From an uncultured Candidatus Melainabacteria bacterium (GTDB taxonomy: Bacteria > Cyanobacteriota > Vampirovibrionia > Gastranaerophilales > Gastranaerophilaceae): 37,871 bases of DNA. This document shows, piece by piece, positions 9,233 through 16,804 of the stretch; position 1 is the first letter of the stretch, and each line of letters opens with the position of its first letter. The stretch lies in the NCBI GenBank assembly GCA_934757255.1, contig CAKVLL010000015.1, positions 1-37,871 on the forward strand. The letters are read 5' to 3'. The translations under genes and the position numbers were made by a program. The notes below the pieces were generated by a model. That model saw nothing but the letters and a program-made list of their open reading frames with translations. It did no database searches and was not told the origin of the DNA.

Positions 9233-9796
9233 CTAATTTTTATCTAAATGTTTTTTGGCAAATTCACAACCACAATAATTTTGTCTGTATATTCCTAATT
9301 CTTTTGACAATTTGTTTGTTTTTAAAAATCCATCTTTTTTCTTAAAATCGATTGCCACAAATTCTAAATCACCGGCAATTTTTGCCCCAATTTTAGATAT
9401 CATATCAAAATTCTTATGCGGGCTAATTACAAGCGAAGTCGTAAATTTCTTAATTCCAAGTTCTCTTGCTTTTTGTGCAGTTTTTTCTAATCTTAATTTA
9501 ATACATTCTACGCACCGTTTGCCTCTTTCCGGCTCATTTTCTAAGCAATTTGCTACGTTTAAAAAATCTGCATGATTATATTCTTCTACAACCAAGTCCA
9601 CCCAATGATACATACAGACTATTTTTTGAGCTTTTAAACGTCTGTCAAATTCGTCAATTGAATCTATATTCGGATTGCAAAAATAAACGACAGGCAAATA
9701 TCCCATTTCTTTAAGAAGAGAAATAGGATATCCTGAACAAATTCCGCAACAAGCATGAACTAATATTTTATTTTCTTGGTTTTGCTCCATTTTCAA
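9233..9796 (-). CDS. queH: epoxyqueuosine reductase QueH
   Basis: QueH carries out the last step of queuosine synthesis, reducing epoxyqueuosine to queuosine in tRNA anticodons. It is unrelated to the cobalamin enzyme QueG. The 187-residue protein carries the DUF208/QueH set: HACCG with Cys16-Cys17, the FCNPNI loop, RCVECIKLRL with Cys95 and Cys98, and YCGC with Cys165 and Cys167. In the family, the first four cysteines bind a [4Fe-4S] cluster. The ATG at 9796 overlaps the 3' end of the VKOR-DsbA gene by 29 bp, which implies translational coupling. No other queuosine synthesis gene is in the window. Confidence 0.93.
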   Translation of the reverse strand: MKMEQNQENKILVHACCGICSGYPISLLKEMGYLPVVYFCNPNIDSIDEFDRRLKAQKIVCMYHWVDLVVEEYNHADFLNVANCLENEPERGKRCVECIKLRLEKTAQKARELGIKKFTTSLVISPHKNFDMISKIGAKIAGDLEFVAIDFKKKDGFLKTNKLSKELGIYRQNYCGCEFAKKHLDKN

Positions 9797-10958
9797 TTAA
9801 CAAATCCTTCAACTCATAATAAGGCTTTACCCCTACATACATTTTACCGTTGATAAACATAGTTGGTGTACTGTCAATATTTAAATTTACTGCTTTTTTT
9901 ATGTCAGCTTCAATTTCTTGTAAAGTCTTTTCAGAATTAAAATCTGCAACAAATTTATCTTTGTCAAAATTTAATTGTTCAGCTAACTTTAACATATCTT
10001 CCATTTTTTTAGGTTGATTTTCATATAAAAGAGAACTCATTTCCCAATAATTACCTTGATTTCTTGCGGCAATCGCACCTCTAGACATAAAACACGCGTT
10101 TGGATGCATATTTACTTCTATATAAGGGTTGCATTCTTTATCAAATGGATAGTTATAATGCAAAACTTTGATATTTGAAAATTCTTTAACAGCTTCATGC
10201 AACATTATATTATTTATATAACAAAGTGGACAAACATAATCAGAATACAATTCTATTACAACTGTACCGTCCTCTGCACCAAGCAAATTTCCCTTTACCC
10301 TATATGGATTAAATTTTATATCGCGGTATTTTAAAATGGATTTTTGTTTTTTGATATGCGGTACAAAATTGTATGTTACACCACTATAGGTTAAGAATGA
10401 AGTTGTTAAAATCAACAAAACTATAAAAGTTTTTGTATATTTTTTTGCACCATCAATAAAATCTAACACGGTAGTTTTAAAACTGGTTAGGATATTTTTG
10501 AACTTAGCGGAAGCTGCAAGTACAGCAATAATTAAGTCTATTAAATATGTTATAAAGCATAAAATACATAGTTTATGAATTTTAAATAAACTCAAGCCGG
10601 CTAGAATCATTGAACAAATAAACGCAATCGCACCAAGAGTCGTTATATATGATATTGGGTTTTTAAAAACTTCTAAAAATTTGAGAAATTTTAGGTTCTT
10701 AATCTTATCAACAATCGTCAAAAATAGAACTGTTAGATAGAAAAATATTCCCCAGTAAGCAAGAGGGATTCCCCAAAATTGCGAAACCGTAGATTTTGCT
10801 GCTCCATCACAATCTATAAAATCGTTAATAGAACAAAAGCTTGAAAGAGCATATTTTTCGTAATTTGCAACATAATATATACATGCAAGTTTTATTGAAA
10901 GTGCAAAACCAACAATTGCAATGATTTGTATTGCTAATTTCTTCTTATCTATATTCAT
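9768..10958 (-). CDS. VKOR-DsbA/thioredoxin fusion (disulfide bond formation)
   Basis: This 396-residue membrane protein is predicted to oxidise cysteine pairs outside the cytoplasmic membrane and pass electrons to quinone, doing the work of DsbB and DsbA in one chain. The N-terminal half has five or so hydrophobic segments. It has the VKOR loop cysteines Cys42 and Cys50 (SFCSINDFIDCDG), the FWGIPLAYWG signature, and the redox motif CILC (131-134). After a further membrane segment near 180-195, a thioredoxin-fold domain carries CPLC (243-246) and a DSTPTMF cis-proline motif. VKOR fusions replace DsbB in Cyanobacteria, Actinobacteria and others. AGGGGAG precedes the ATG and a good promoter lies 30 nt upstream. 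It heads the operon with queH and the Cys-rich gene. Confidence 0.9.
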   Translation of the reverse strand: MNIDKKKLAIQIIAIVGFALSIKLACIYYVANYEKYALSSFCSINDFIDCDGAAKSTVSQFWGIPLAYWGIFFYLTVLFLTIVDKIKNLKFLKFLEVFKNPISYITTLGAIAFICSMILAGLSLFKIHKLCILCFITYLIDLIIAVLAASAKFKNILTSFKTTVLDFIDGAKKYTKTFIVLLILTTSFLTYSGVTYNFVPHIKKQKSILKYRDIKFNPYRVKGNLLGAEDGTVVIELYSDYVCPLCYINNIMLHEAVKEFSNIKVLHYNYPFDKECNPYIEVNMHPNACFMSRGAIAARNQGNYWEMSSLLYENQPKKMEDMLKLAEQLNFDKDKFVADFNSEKTLQEIEADIKKAVNLNIDSTPTMFINGKMYVGVKPYYELKDLLIENGAKPRK

Positions 10959-10987
10959 ATTACTCCCCTGACTAGTTTATATTACTA

Positions 10988-11015
10988 ATTCTAATATATC
11001 ATAATCTTTTTTCAA
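10988..11015 (-). promoter_or_regulatory. sigma-70-type promoter for the VKOR-DsbA/queH operon
   Basis: Read on the minus strand, TTGAAA (11010-11015), a 16-nt spacer and TAGAAT (10988-10993) lie 29 nt before the start codon. The leader carries a strong AGGGGAG ribosome-binding site. Confidence 0.55.
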
Positions 11016-11132
11016 TAATAAAAATAACTATCTTAACTAGCCAAATTTGCCTAATCTTTCTTGGTAAGACAATTCTAAAATAGAATAAAATCAACATAAC
11101 TAGGTTACAAAAATTTAGTTAAGACTTAAATT

Positions 11133-11161
11133 GAACGACATTCGCGCCACGAATGATGTTC
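11133..11161. repeat. hairpin repeat in the mtaB-VKOR spacer
   Basis: gaacgacattcg (11133-11144) and cgaatgatgttc (11150-11161) form an imperfect 12-bp inverted repeat with a 5-nt loop. It is one of three palindromic elements in the gene-free stretch 10959-11311. I see no coding potential there. Confidence 0.55.
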
Positions 11162-11188
11162 TTTTAATGAAAATTATCTTGGACAGTT

Positions 11189-11225
11189 ATGCGTAGGGTG
11201 CGGAAAAGCGTTAACGGTTCCCACC
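11189..11225. repeat. second copy of the agggtg...ttcccacc dispersed repeat
   Basis: gtagggtgcggaaaagcg continues to ttcccacc at 11218-11225 and matches the element at 371-401 except for short differences inside the loop. The two intergenic sites are 10.8 kb apart. Confidence 0.6.
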
Positions 11226-11268
11226 TTAAAAAGGTTATTGATGTAAAATTGCATATTTCCAGTTTATT

Positions 11269-11287
11269 GTTGGGTTGAAAACCCAAC
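11269..11287. repeat. gttgggtt-gaa-aacccaac palindrome after mtaB
   Basis: An 8-bp perfect stem with a 3-nt loop lies 25 nt past the mtaB stop. Similar 'ttgggttgaaaacccaac' palindromes are widespread intergenic elements in bacteria (recalled, not searched). It may help end the mtaB transcript, but no T-run follows on the minus strand. Confidence 0.5.
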
Positions 11288-11311
11288 CTACAACTTAATA
11301 ATCGAAAATTA

Positions 11312-12559
11312 TTACTTTTTAATATTCTCTTTTGTTAAAATAACATTTTTTAATGTATTAAATTCGCCTTCATCAAGAATTACATTTAAGTAATTACGAG
11401 TAACACCTTTATATTTACCATTCTTATCCAAACGTTTTTCTATTAAAACTTCTGCCTCAGAACCAATATTATCTTCTACAAATTGTAGGTATTTTTCCGC
11501 TGATATTTTCTTTATAACAGAAGCTCTTTCATCTTTAATTTTATCTTCAAGATGTCCTTCCATCTTCTCTGCAGCAGTTCCTTTTCGTATCGAATATGGA
11601 AATGTATGAATTTGACTAAGCTTAGATTTTTTTAAATTTTCAACCGTAGTTAAAAATTCATCCTCTGTTTCACCCACAAATCCTGCTATAATATCGCTTC
11701 CTAAAAATGGATTTTTAAATCTAGAAACGATATCTTCTATCTGCTCTAAATAAAATTCTACGCTGTAGTGACGGTTCATTCTCTTTAATGTACTATTACA
11801 TGCTGATTGCAATGATAAATGAAAATGTGGACAAAACTTTTCACTGTTTTGTAAAAAATCTAATAATTCGGTTGTGATTTCATGTGGATTTAGTGAACCC
11901 AAGCGATATCTAGGAATAGAAGTTTTTACTTCAATTTCTCTCAACAAATCTAAAATTTGTTTATCAAACTCTTTACCCCAAAGACCAATATGAATTCCTG
12001 TTAAAACAACTTCTTTATAGCCATGTTCAACATACTTATTAATCTCGTTAATTATAAAATCTGACTCTGCACTTCTTGATTTACCGCGTCCAAAAGGAAT
12101 TATGCAATATGAACAACGATTGTCGCATCCATCTTGAATTTTAAGGCTAATACGAGTTTTTGTTGTATCATCAAGAGTCACTTTGCAAAAATCTTTTTTA
12201 TTCATCAAATCTTGAACAACAAATTCTCTCTGTTCGTCCAAAAATTTTGCAATCTCAAATTTATCTTCGTTACCGTACACATAATCAATAAAAGACTCTT
12301 CTAAAAGTTTTTCTTTTTCAATCTGTGCAACACATCCCGTTAAAATCGTTTTCAATCCGATATTGTGCGCGTGTCTTAATAAATATAGCGCTTCATTATC
12401 ACTTTTATGCGTAACTGAGCAAGAATTTAGGATATAATAATCTGCATCTTCTTGCTTGTTTACTTGTAAATATCCGGCTGAAACCAAATTTTGAGCAACA
12501 ATTTGCCCTTCAAATTGATTAGATTTACACCCCATTGATTTTAAATAAAACTTTTTCAT
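11312..12559 (-). CDS. mtaB: tRNA N6-threonylcarbamoyladenosine(37) methylthiotransferase MtaB
   Basis: This radical-SAM enzyme adds a methylthio group to t6A37 of tRNA. The 415-residue protein has the UPF0004 cluster cysteines Cys11 (SMGCKSN), Cys47 (NSCSVTHKS) and Cys76 (TGCVAQ). The radical-SAM triad is CDNRCSYC (145, 149, 152). The C-terminal part, from about residue 350, is a TRAM-like domain. NSCSVTHKSDNEA resembles the MtaB branch (NTCTVTHKAD) more than MiaB or RimO, but phylogeny would be needed to be certain. There is no Shine-Dalgarno. An extended -10 (TATGATACAAT) ends 9 nt before the ATG, which suggests a leaderless mRNA. It is the last gene before a 353-bp repeat-filled spacer. 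Confidence 0.9.
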   Translation of the reverse strand: MKKFYLKSMGCKSNQFEGQIVAQNLVSAGYLQVNKQEDADYYILNSCSVTHKSDNEALYLLRHAHNIGLKTILTGCVAQIEKEKLLEESFIDYVYGNEDKFEIAKFLDEQREFVVQDLMNKKDFCKVTLDDTTKTRISLKIQDGCDNRCSYCIIPFGRGKSRSAESDFIINEINKYVEHGYKEVVLTGIHIGLWGKEFDKQILDLLREIEVKTSIPRYRLGSLNPHEITTELLDFLQNSEKFCPHFHLSLQSACNSTLKRMNRHYSVEFYLEQIEDIVSRFKNPFLGSDIIAGFVGETEDEFLTTVENLKKSKLSQIHTFPYSIRKGTAAEKMEGHLEDKIKDERASVIKKISAEKYLQFVEDNIGSEAEVLIEKRLDKNGKYKGVTRNYLNVILDEGEFNTLKNVILTKENIKK

Positions 12560-12568
12560 ATCTTGTGT

Positions 12569-12577
12569 ATTGTATCA
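12569..12577 (-). promoter_or_regulatory. extended -10 promoter of mtaB, leaderless arrangement
   Basis: On the minus strand, TGA-TACAAT ends 9 nt before the mtaB ATG. Transcription would begin within about 3 nt of the start codon. The -35 is weak, as is usual with an extended -10. Confidence 0.5.
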
Positions 12578-12586
12578 TAAAAGGAA

Positions 12587-13150
12587 CTAAATTTTCATAT
12601 TACCGGAATTTTGCGGACGATTATTCAAGTATTTTTTCTGAATATCAGACGCCATTGTATTTCTTAAAACCGGAGTAATTATATTTGAGGATAAAATACT
12701 TGCACCAACTGTTCCAACTGTTGTTGCAAAGTTCTTATAAGCATAATATGAATCTTTAGGGAATTTTGATTCATTTTTTAGAACTTCATCTAAATCCAAA
12801 GACAATTTCCCAACTTTATTACCATATAAATCTTTGTTTTGCTCTAGGAATTTACGGACTTTAGTCGGTGCTATTTTCCCAGTTGAAGCCATTTTTGAAA
12901 TTATTTTCTTAGTAGCCTGAGTTACCATAAAAAATGAGCCAATATTAACAACTGCGTCTAAGAATTCTTGTGGAACTAAGAAACTCTTTTGCTCTTTGGA
13001 AATTTTTGGGTTAAAAATTACCGCGCCAATTTGTGCAAGCGAAGATAATCCCCAACCGATAGTGCCGGTTACAACCAGCATTGTTGCAGTATTTTTTTTG
13101 AAGTTTTTATAAACCCACTCAAGACCTTTTTGGAAAGGAGAATTATTCAT
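12587..13150 (-). CDS. hypothetical membrane-associated protein
   Basis: The family is not recognised. The start is set at the ATG at 13150 (187 residues), since AAAGGAG lies 9 nt before it but abuts the earlier ATG at 13159. Hydrophobic segments include TATMLVVTGTIGWGLSSLA and a Val/Ala/Gly-rich stretch near residue 145 (TVGTVGASILSS). Between them lies a charged helical region with KKIISKM and KVRKFLEQNK. The C-terminus is hydrophilic and Asn-rich (NNRPQNSGNMKI). The start overlaps the stop of the upstream gene by 8 bp, so the two proteins are translated together and may interact. No enzymatic motif is seen. Confidence 0.78.
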   Translation of the reverse strand: MNNSPFQKGLEWVYKNFKKNTATMLVVTGTIGWGLSSLAQIGAVIFNPKISKEQKSFLVPQEFLDAVVNIGSFFMVTQATKKIISKMASTGKIAPTKVRKFLEQNKDLYGNKVGKLSLDLDEVLKNESKFPKDSYYAYKNFATTVGTVGASILSSNIITPVLRNTMASDIQKKYLNNRPQNSGNMKI

Positions 13151-13757
13151 GTTTTTCATCTCCTTTCTTTTGATTAAATTTGTTAGTTAAAAATATAGTT
13201 AAAGGCGCATCCAAGACAAAGTTCGTCACACACATTGCTAAAATTGCTATTGAACTTGAAAGTGCGCTTCTAAAGTTTTTCAAAAATTTTTCGTTATGCG
13301 CAATTTCAGACAAATACTTTTTAGGAAGAAGTGCTTTGCTGTATTTAGATTTACCGTTAATATTTGTCATACTTTCTACAGCATTATAAGCGGAACCTCT
13401 TACCAAAATTCCAACACAAGTTCCGGCTATAATTTTTGCTATTGTTCTGTTTCTTGAAACTCTTCTGGTTTCTATATCTGTTTTGTGGTTATTATAATCA
13501 ATAGCCGGTTGGGTAATAATAGCAGTTGCGCCCATTATTGCACGGTTTTGCGCGGGTTTAGACACCCAGTTGTCAAATTTATTCCATTCGTCAATTTTTC
13601 TAGGCGATTCTTTTTGTGTATGAGAAGGTAATACATCAAGTACTTTTTGGGCAATACGACGTTTTAGACGACTCCAAGAGTTGCCTTTTTTCCCTTGCAT
13701 AGAAACATTATTATAGTTATTGTAATTATTGTAATATTGTACCGGCTGTATATTCAT
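13143..13757 (-). CDS. hypothetical protein with Asn/Tyr-rich N-terminal tag
   Basis: This 204-residue protein is of unknown family. It begins MNIQPVQYYNNYNNYNNVSM-QG and then turns basic (SRLKRRIAQKV). It thus carries the short N-terminal tag shared with the proteins at 23871 and 31616. Further on, two hydrophobic Gly/Ala segments (AKIIAGTCVGILVRGSA and SSSIAILAMCVTNFVLDA) suggest membrane association. It is followed by, and translationally coupled to, the 187-residue membrane protein. The nearest Shine-Dalgarno-like GGAAAG is too far (13 nt) to be convincing. A TTGTTACAA palindrome lies 66 nt upstream, at 13823-13831. The role is unknown. Confidence 0.8.
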   Translation of the reverse strand: MNIQPVQYYNNYNNYNNVSMQGKKGNSWSRLKRRIAQKVLDVLPSHTQKESPRKIDEWNKFDNWVSKPAQNRAIMGATAIITQPAIDYNNHKTDIETRRVSRNRTIAKIIAGTCVGILVRGSAYNAVESMTNINGKSKYSKALLPKKYLSEIAHNEKFLKNFRSALSSSIAILAMCVTNFVLDAPLTIFLTNKFNQKKGDEKHE

Positions 13758-13822
13758 AACACACTACTACTTTCCAAATGTATAAAACACCTGAAGGAAG
13801 AAAATTGACTTTTATATAAAAT

Positions 13823-13831
13823 TTGTTACAA
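13823..13831. promoter_or_regulatory. TTGTTACAA palindrome upstream of a tagged hypothetical
   Basis: This near-perfect 9-bp palindrome also occurs at 23807, 34795 and, as TTGTAACAA, at 37734, each time in an intergenic region upstream of a gene. It is a possible operator; no regulator is identified. Confidence 0.3.
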
Positions 13832-13847
13832 AATATTTACATTTAAA

Positions 13848-14876
13848 TTAGATATAGCGTAAATGTTTTAATTGTCTGAGTTTTTCCTTCGTCGTCCCAA
13901 GTCCTGTTAAGAGCATCGTGGATTTTTCGTTCGTTTTTTCATCCTCTATATTAAATCTTTCAAATAAAATTTCTGATAATTCAAACCCAGACATGCCAGT
14001 TTTTTTGATAAGTAATTTTGTAATATCATCTCCATAAAACTCTATATTTGTAAGTTCAGCTTTTATATCTTTTAATTGTTTTATTAATTGGTTTAATTTC
14101 TTTTTGCCTCTGCTTGAATTTAGAAAATCTATATTCGCTTCAATAGTAGCGAGCATCGGATAAGAAGGAGAAGTAGTCGTAATTAGTTTCAACGCACTAT
14201 CAATATCTAAGTCGCAATTTGAGTGAATAAGTGCTGTTGGATTTATTCCACCGGCAGTTTTATGCAGCGATTGGATTGTAAAATCTGCATATTGTATTGC
14301 ACTTTCCGGAAGTTCATCTGAAAATGGGTATAACGCACCATGCGCTTCATCAACAATTAATCGAACTCCGTATTGCTTGCAAACTTTACTAATACTAGAA
14401 ATATCCGATACAATTCCTTCATAAGAAGGTGAAGTTACAATTATAGCCTTTGGCAAATACTGTCTAATCAATTCTTCTACATTATCCAAACGTTCATAAA
14501 CTCCCCATTCTTCATTATAGGGAAGTTCGTATTCAATAATTCTTGCACCTGCCAGTTTTGCAGCATTTTTATGTGAAGGATGAGAATTGCTCCAAACGAG
14601 TATTTTATCATCTCGTTCGCAACAAGCTAATACTGCTGCAATAATTCCGCTTGATGAACCATTAGTTAAAAATTTAGTTCGTTTTGTTTGATAAATTTTA
14701 GCGGCACGTTCTTCTGCTTCTTCCAAAGCTTCTTCCGGATTATAAGCATCAACTTCTGAAATATCAGATTTATACCACTGATAGAATTTATGGTAAATAC
14801 ATAATTTTCCGGCATGGCTAGGAGTTGTAAATAAAAATTTTCTATTCTTTTTTCTTAATAACGATATTAAACCCAT
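13848..14876 (-). CDS. PLP-dependent enzyme, Orn/Lys/Arg decarboxylase major-domain family (short form)
   Basis: This predicted pyridoxal-phosphate enzyme belongs to the fold-I group that includes basic amino acid decarboxylases. Landmarks are TTPSHAGK near the N-terminus (family: HTPGHKGG), LTNGSSSGIIAAV for phosphate binding, TSPSYEGIVSD, the Asp of IVDEAHGALYPF and the Schiff-base lysine in QSLHKTAGG. Full-length bacterial members run to about 480 residues. This one has 342 and lacks most of the C-terminal domain, while the reading frame is intact and ends normally. The substrate cannot be assigned. There is no Shine-Dalgarno; TACAAT ends 6 nt before the ATG, so the mRNA may be leaderless. 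No polyamine genes adjoin it. Confidence 0.85.
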   Translation of the reverse strand: MGLISLLRKKNRKFLFTTPSHAGKLCIYHKFYQWYKSDISEVDAYNPEEALEEAEERAAKIYQTKRTKFLTNGSSSGIIAAVLACCERDDKILVWSNSHPSHKNAAKLAGARIIEYELPYNEEWGVYERLDNVEELIRQYLPKAIIVTSPSYEGIVSDISSISKVCKQYGVRLIVDEAHGALYPFSDELPESAIQYADFTIQSLHKTAGGINPTALIHSNCDLDIDSALKLITTTSPSYPMLATIEANIDFLNSSRGKKKLNQLIKQLKDIKAELTNIEFYGDDITKLLIKKTGMSGFELSEILFERFNIEDEKTNEKSTMLLTGLGTTKEKLRQLKHLRYI

Positions 14877-14882
14877 ATGTTT

Positions 14883-14888
14883 ATTGTA
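14883..14888 (-). promoter_or_regulatory. -10 element of the PLP-enzyme gene, leaderless arrangement
   Basis: TACAAT on the minus strand ends 6 nt before the ATG at 14876. The -35 region is poor, so the call rests on the -10, its position and the absence of a Shine-Dalgarno. Confidence 0.35.
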
Positions 14889-14940
14889 CTACAAAACAAT
14901 GAAGAAAAAAGTAGGTAGGGTCTTTAGTCCAACAATAACT

Positions 14941-15324
14941 CTAAGCCAGATAATCCAATATTGCTCCGCCAACTTCTTCATTAGGATCAAAATTACAATT
15001 TTGAGGAGGGTTGATAGAATTTCGAATTAACATCGCACAAAGCGGTCCAAAAGCATCGGGAACTTTTATTTTTCTATAAATTCCTGCTAAATAAGTCTGA
15101 ACATTAGGAGAATTTGTATTATTATATTTAGAAAGCGTCGGATAAAGTTCTTTAACCTCTTGATTTCCTTCATCCAACATTAAATTTAATGTATACAAAT
15201 CTTCCAGCACCTCTTCTTCAGAAGCCGGATTTTCTAGTGACTGTTTTATCTGCTTTAAATCTTTTTTATCCGTAAAACTAAATACACAATAATTTCTATA
15301 TTGATTTGGATACGATACACTCAT
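14941..15324 (-). CDS. hypothetical protein, 127 aa
   Basis: I do not recognise it. The sequence is helical and acidic, with KKDLKQIKQSLENPASEEEV followed by a Leu-rich segment and YLAGIYRKIKVPDAFGPL, faintly like a HEAT-type helical pair. It has no signal peptide, membrane segment or catalytic motif. It lies head to head with the MCE gene across an 86-bp spacer. No Shine-Dalgarno is present; a poor -10 (TATTAA) would end 10 nt before the ATG. Amino acid composition and the clean frame support a real gene. Confidence 0.65.
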   Translation of the reverse strand: MSVSYPNQYRNYCVFSFTDKKDLKQIKQSLENPASEEEVLEDLYTLNLMLDEGNQEVKELYPTLSKYNNTNSPNVQTYLAGIYRKIKVPDAFGPLCAMLIRNSINPPQNCNFDPNEEVGGAILDYLA

Positions 15325-15372
15325 AAAAATAAGTTTAATAAAAACAAGAATTAATATCCACTAAAATTTTTC

Positions 15373-15401
15373 TTGTACAAAGCTAAAAATTTTTATATAA
15401 T
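15373..15401 (+). promoter_or_regulatory. consensus sigma-70 promoter of the MCE-upp operon, leaderless arrangement
   Basis: TTGTAC (15373-15378), a 17-nt spacer and a perfect TATAAT (15396-15401). The ATG follows after only 9 nt and no Shine-Dalgarno is present, which predicts a 5' leader of about 2-3 nt. Confidence 0.7.
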
Positions 15402-15410
15402 TAATCTAAT

Positions 15411-16061
15411 ATGACTCGAGAAAAAAAAGAACAAAAAACTCTATACGTTACTCATAGTGGAGAATTATTAATTTGGTTAATAATAATATTATTAATCACA
15501 GCTTTCTCGACATTTTCTTATATAGACAAAGTAAAAAAAAGTAATACTTTTAGCATATACATGTCAGACGTAGACGGATTAATTGTTGGTTCTCCGGTCA
15601 GAATGATGGGAATCGAAGTTGGACATATTACTAAAATCAAACCAACAAATGAAGAAGTTTTTGTAAAATTTATTTTAACAGATAAAAATATGCAACTTCC
15701 ACAAGGAACAATCGCAACAGTAGAATTTAGTGGTATGGCAGGTTCTAAATCTTTAGAATTATATTTACCTAATCAAAGCACTTATATAAATACCGACGTT
15801 CCAATACTGGAAGTTGATCCTCCAAAAAGATTGCATGATGCAATGGGGTTATTAAACGAAATGTTTGACAAATTAAATGCAATATTTTATACATCATCCT
15901 CATTTGCTGAAAAAGTAAAAGTAATAGAATTACCAAGCAAAAATAACGAAAATGCCAGTGAATTTATAAATTACGCGGATAAAATCGTTAACGATGCAAA
16001 TAAAAAAGCAACCGATTTAAATAACAAACTAAATGGAGTAAACAAAAATGAAAAACAATAA
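15411..16061 (+). CDS. MCE/MlaD-domain membrane-anchored lipid-binding protein (orphan)
   Basis: This 216-residue protein has one N-terminal transmembrane helix (about residues 17-36, LLIWLIIILLITAFSTFS). An MCE/MlaD domain follows, seen in MSDVDGLIVGSPVRMMGIEV-GHI and the later ATVEFSGMAGSKSLELYLP. MCE proteins form hexameric channels or tubes that carry lipids across the periplasm. The C-terminus is short and helical, so it resembles MlaD more than tube-forming PqiB or LetB. No permease or ATPase accompanies it; those lie 13 kb away with a second MCE gene, with which it may share the transporter. Its stop overlaps the upp start by 14 bp. The promoter is excellent but leaves almost no leader. 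Confidence 0.88.
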   Translation: MTREKKEQKTLYVTHSGELLIWLIIILLITAFSTFSYIDKVKKSNTFSIYMSDVDGLIVGSPVRMMGIEVGHITKIKPTNEEVFVKFILTDKNMQLPQGTIATVEFSGMAGSKSLELYLPNQSTYINTDVPILEVDPPKRLHDAMGLLNEMFDKLNAIFYTSSSFAEKVKVIELPSKNNENASEFINYADKIVNDANKKATDLNNKLNGVNKNEKQ

Positions 16062-16698
16062 CATAAAAATTGTAGCAAATCCTATAGTAAATCAAAGCTT
16101 ATGTACAATGCGCGACAAAAATACTGATACACAAGGCGTAAGACTCGCGGCTAGAAAACTTACAAGGATTTTATTATATGAAGCAACAAAAAATTTGCCA
16201 CAAAAAGAGGTTGAAATTGAAACCCCATTAACAAAATTTGTTACCAAAACAATCAATCCGGATATAACAATAATTATTTCACCAATACTAAGAGCCGGCT
16301 TGATTTTTACGGACGAAGCCGTTGATATCTTGCCACAAGCAACTATCAGACATATTGGTATGTACAGAGATGAAAAGACGCTAAAACCGGTTTGGTACTA
16401 CAATAAAGTTCCTATGCCTGTTGATAATCCTGAAAACTATTATGTTTACATTACAGACCCAATGCTTGCTACCGGCAATTCTCTTATAGAAGCAATTAGG
16501 CTTTATGTAGATAAAGGCATCCCCGAAAAAAACATCTGCTGTGTTTGTATGATTTCTTCACCTATCGGCATTGAAGCTGTTTTTAAAAACTTTCCTAATA
16601 TAACACTTATTGTTGCTGCCGTAGATGAATGTCTAAATGAACGCGGATACATTGTGCCAGGCATGGGTGATGCTGGTGACAGAATCTTTAACACGTAA
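16048..16698 (+). CDS. upp: uracil phosphoribosyltransferase
   Basis: Upp makes UMP from uracil and PRPP in cytoplasmic pyrimidine salvage. The 216-residue length is typical. Evidence includes SPILRAGL, the PRPP-binding loop ITDPMLATGNSLIEA, ICCVCMISSPIGIE, and the uracil-binding C-terminus YIVPGMGDAGDRIF. The ATG lies inside the end of the MCE gene (14-bp overlap) behind a GGAG nine nt away, so it is translationally coupled to a lipid-transport gene with no obvious metabolic link. With nupC and cdd elsewhere in the window, it covers uptake, deamination and salvage of pyrimidines. Confidence 0.97.
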   Translation: MKNNNIKIVANPIVNQSLCTMRDKNTDTQGVRLAARKLTRILLYEATKNLPQKEVEIETPLTKFVTKTINPDITIIISPILRAGLIFTDEAVDILPQATIRHIGMYRDEKTLKPVWYYNKVPMPVDNPENYYVYITDPMLATGNSLIEAIRLYVDKGIPEKNICCVCMISSPIGIEAVFKNFPNITLIVAAVDECLNERGYIVPGMGDAGDRIFNT

Positions 16699-16767
16699 GT
16701 TTTTTACAAGTCTAAATTTTATAATTAATATTACGAATTGTTAAGATTTTGGATTTTGGAAAATATA

Positions 16768-16795
16768 TTGAAGCGTTTTTTTTTAAAAGTATTAT
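16768..16795 (+). promoter_or_regulatory. promoter of the LuxR-type gene, leaderless arrangement
   Basis: TTGAAG (16768-16773), a 16-nt spacer and TATTAT (16790-16795) end 9 nt before the ATG at 16805. No Shine-Dalgarno is seen. Confidence 0.5.
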
Positions 16796-16804
16796 TATTA
16801 AAAT

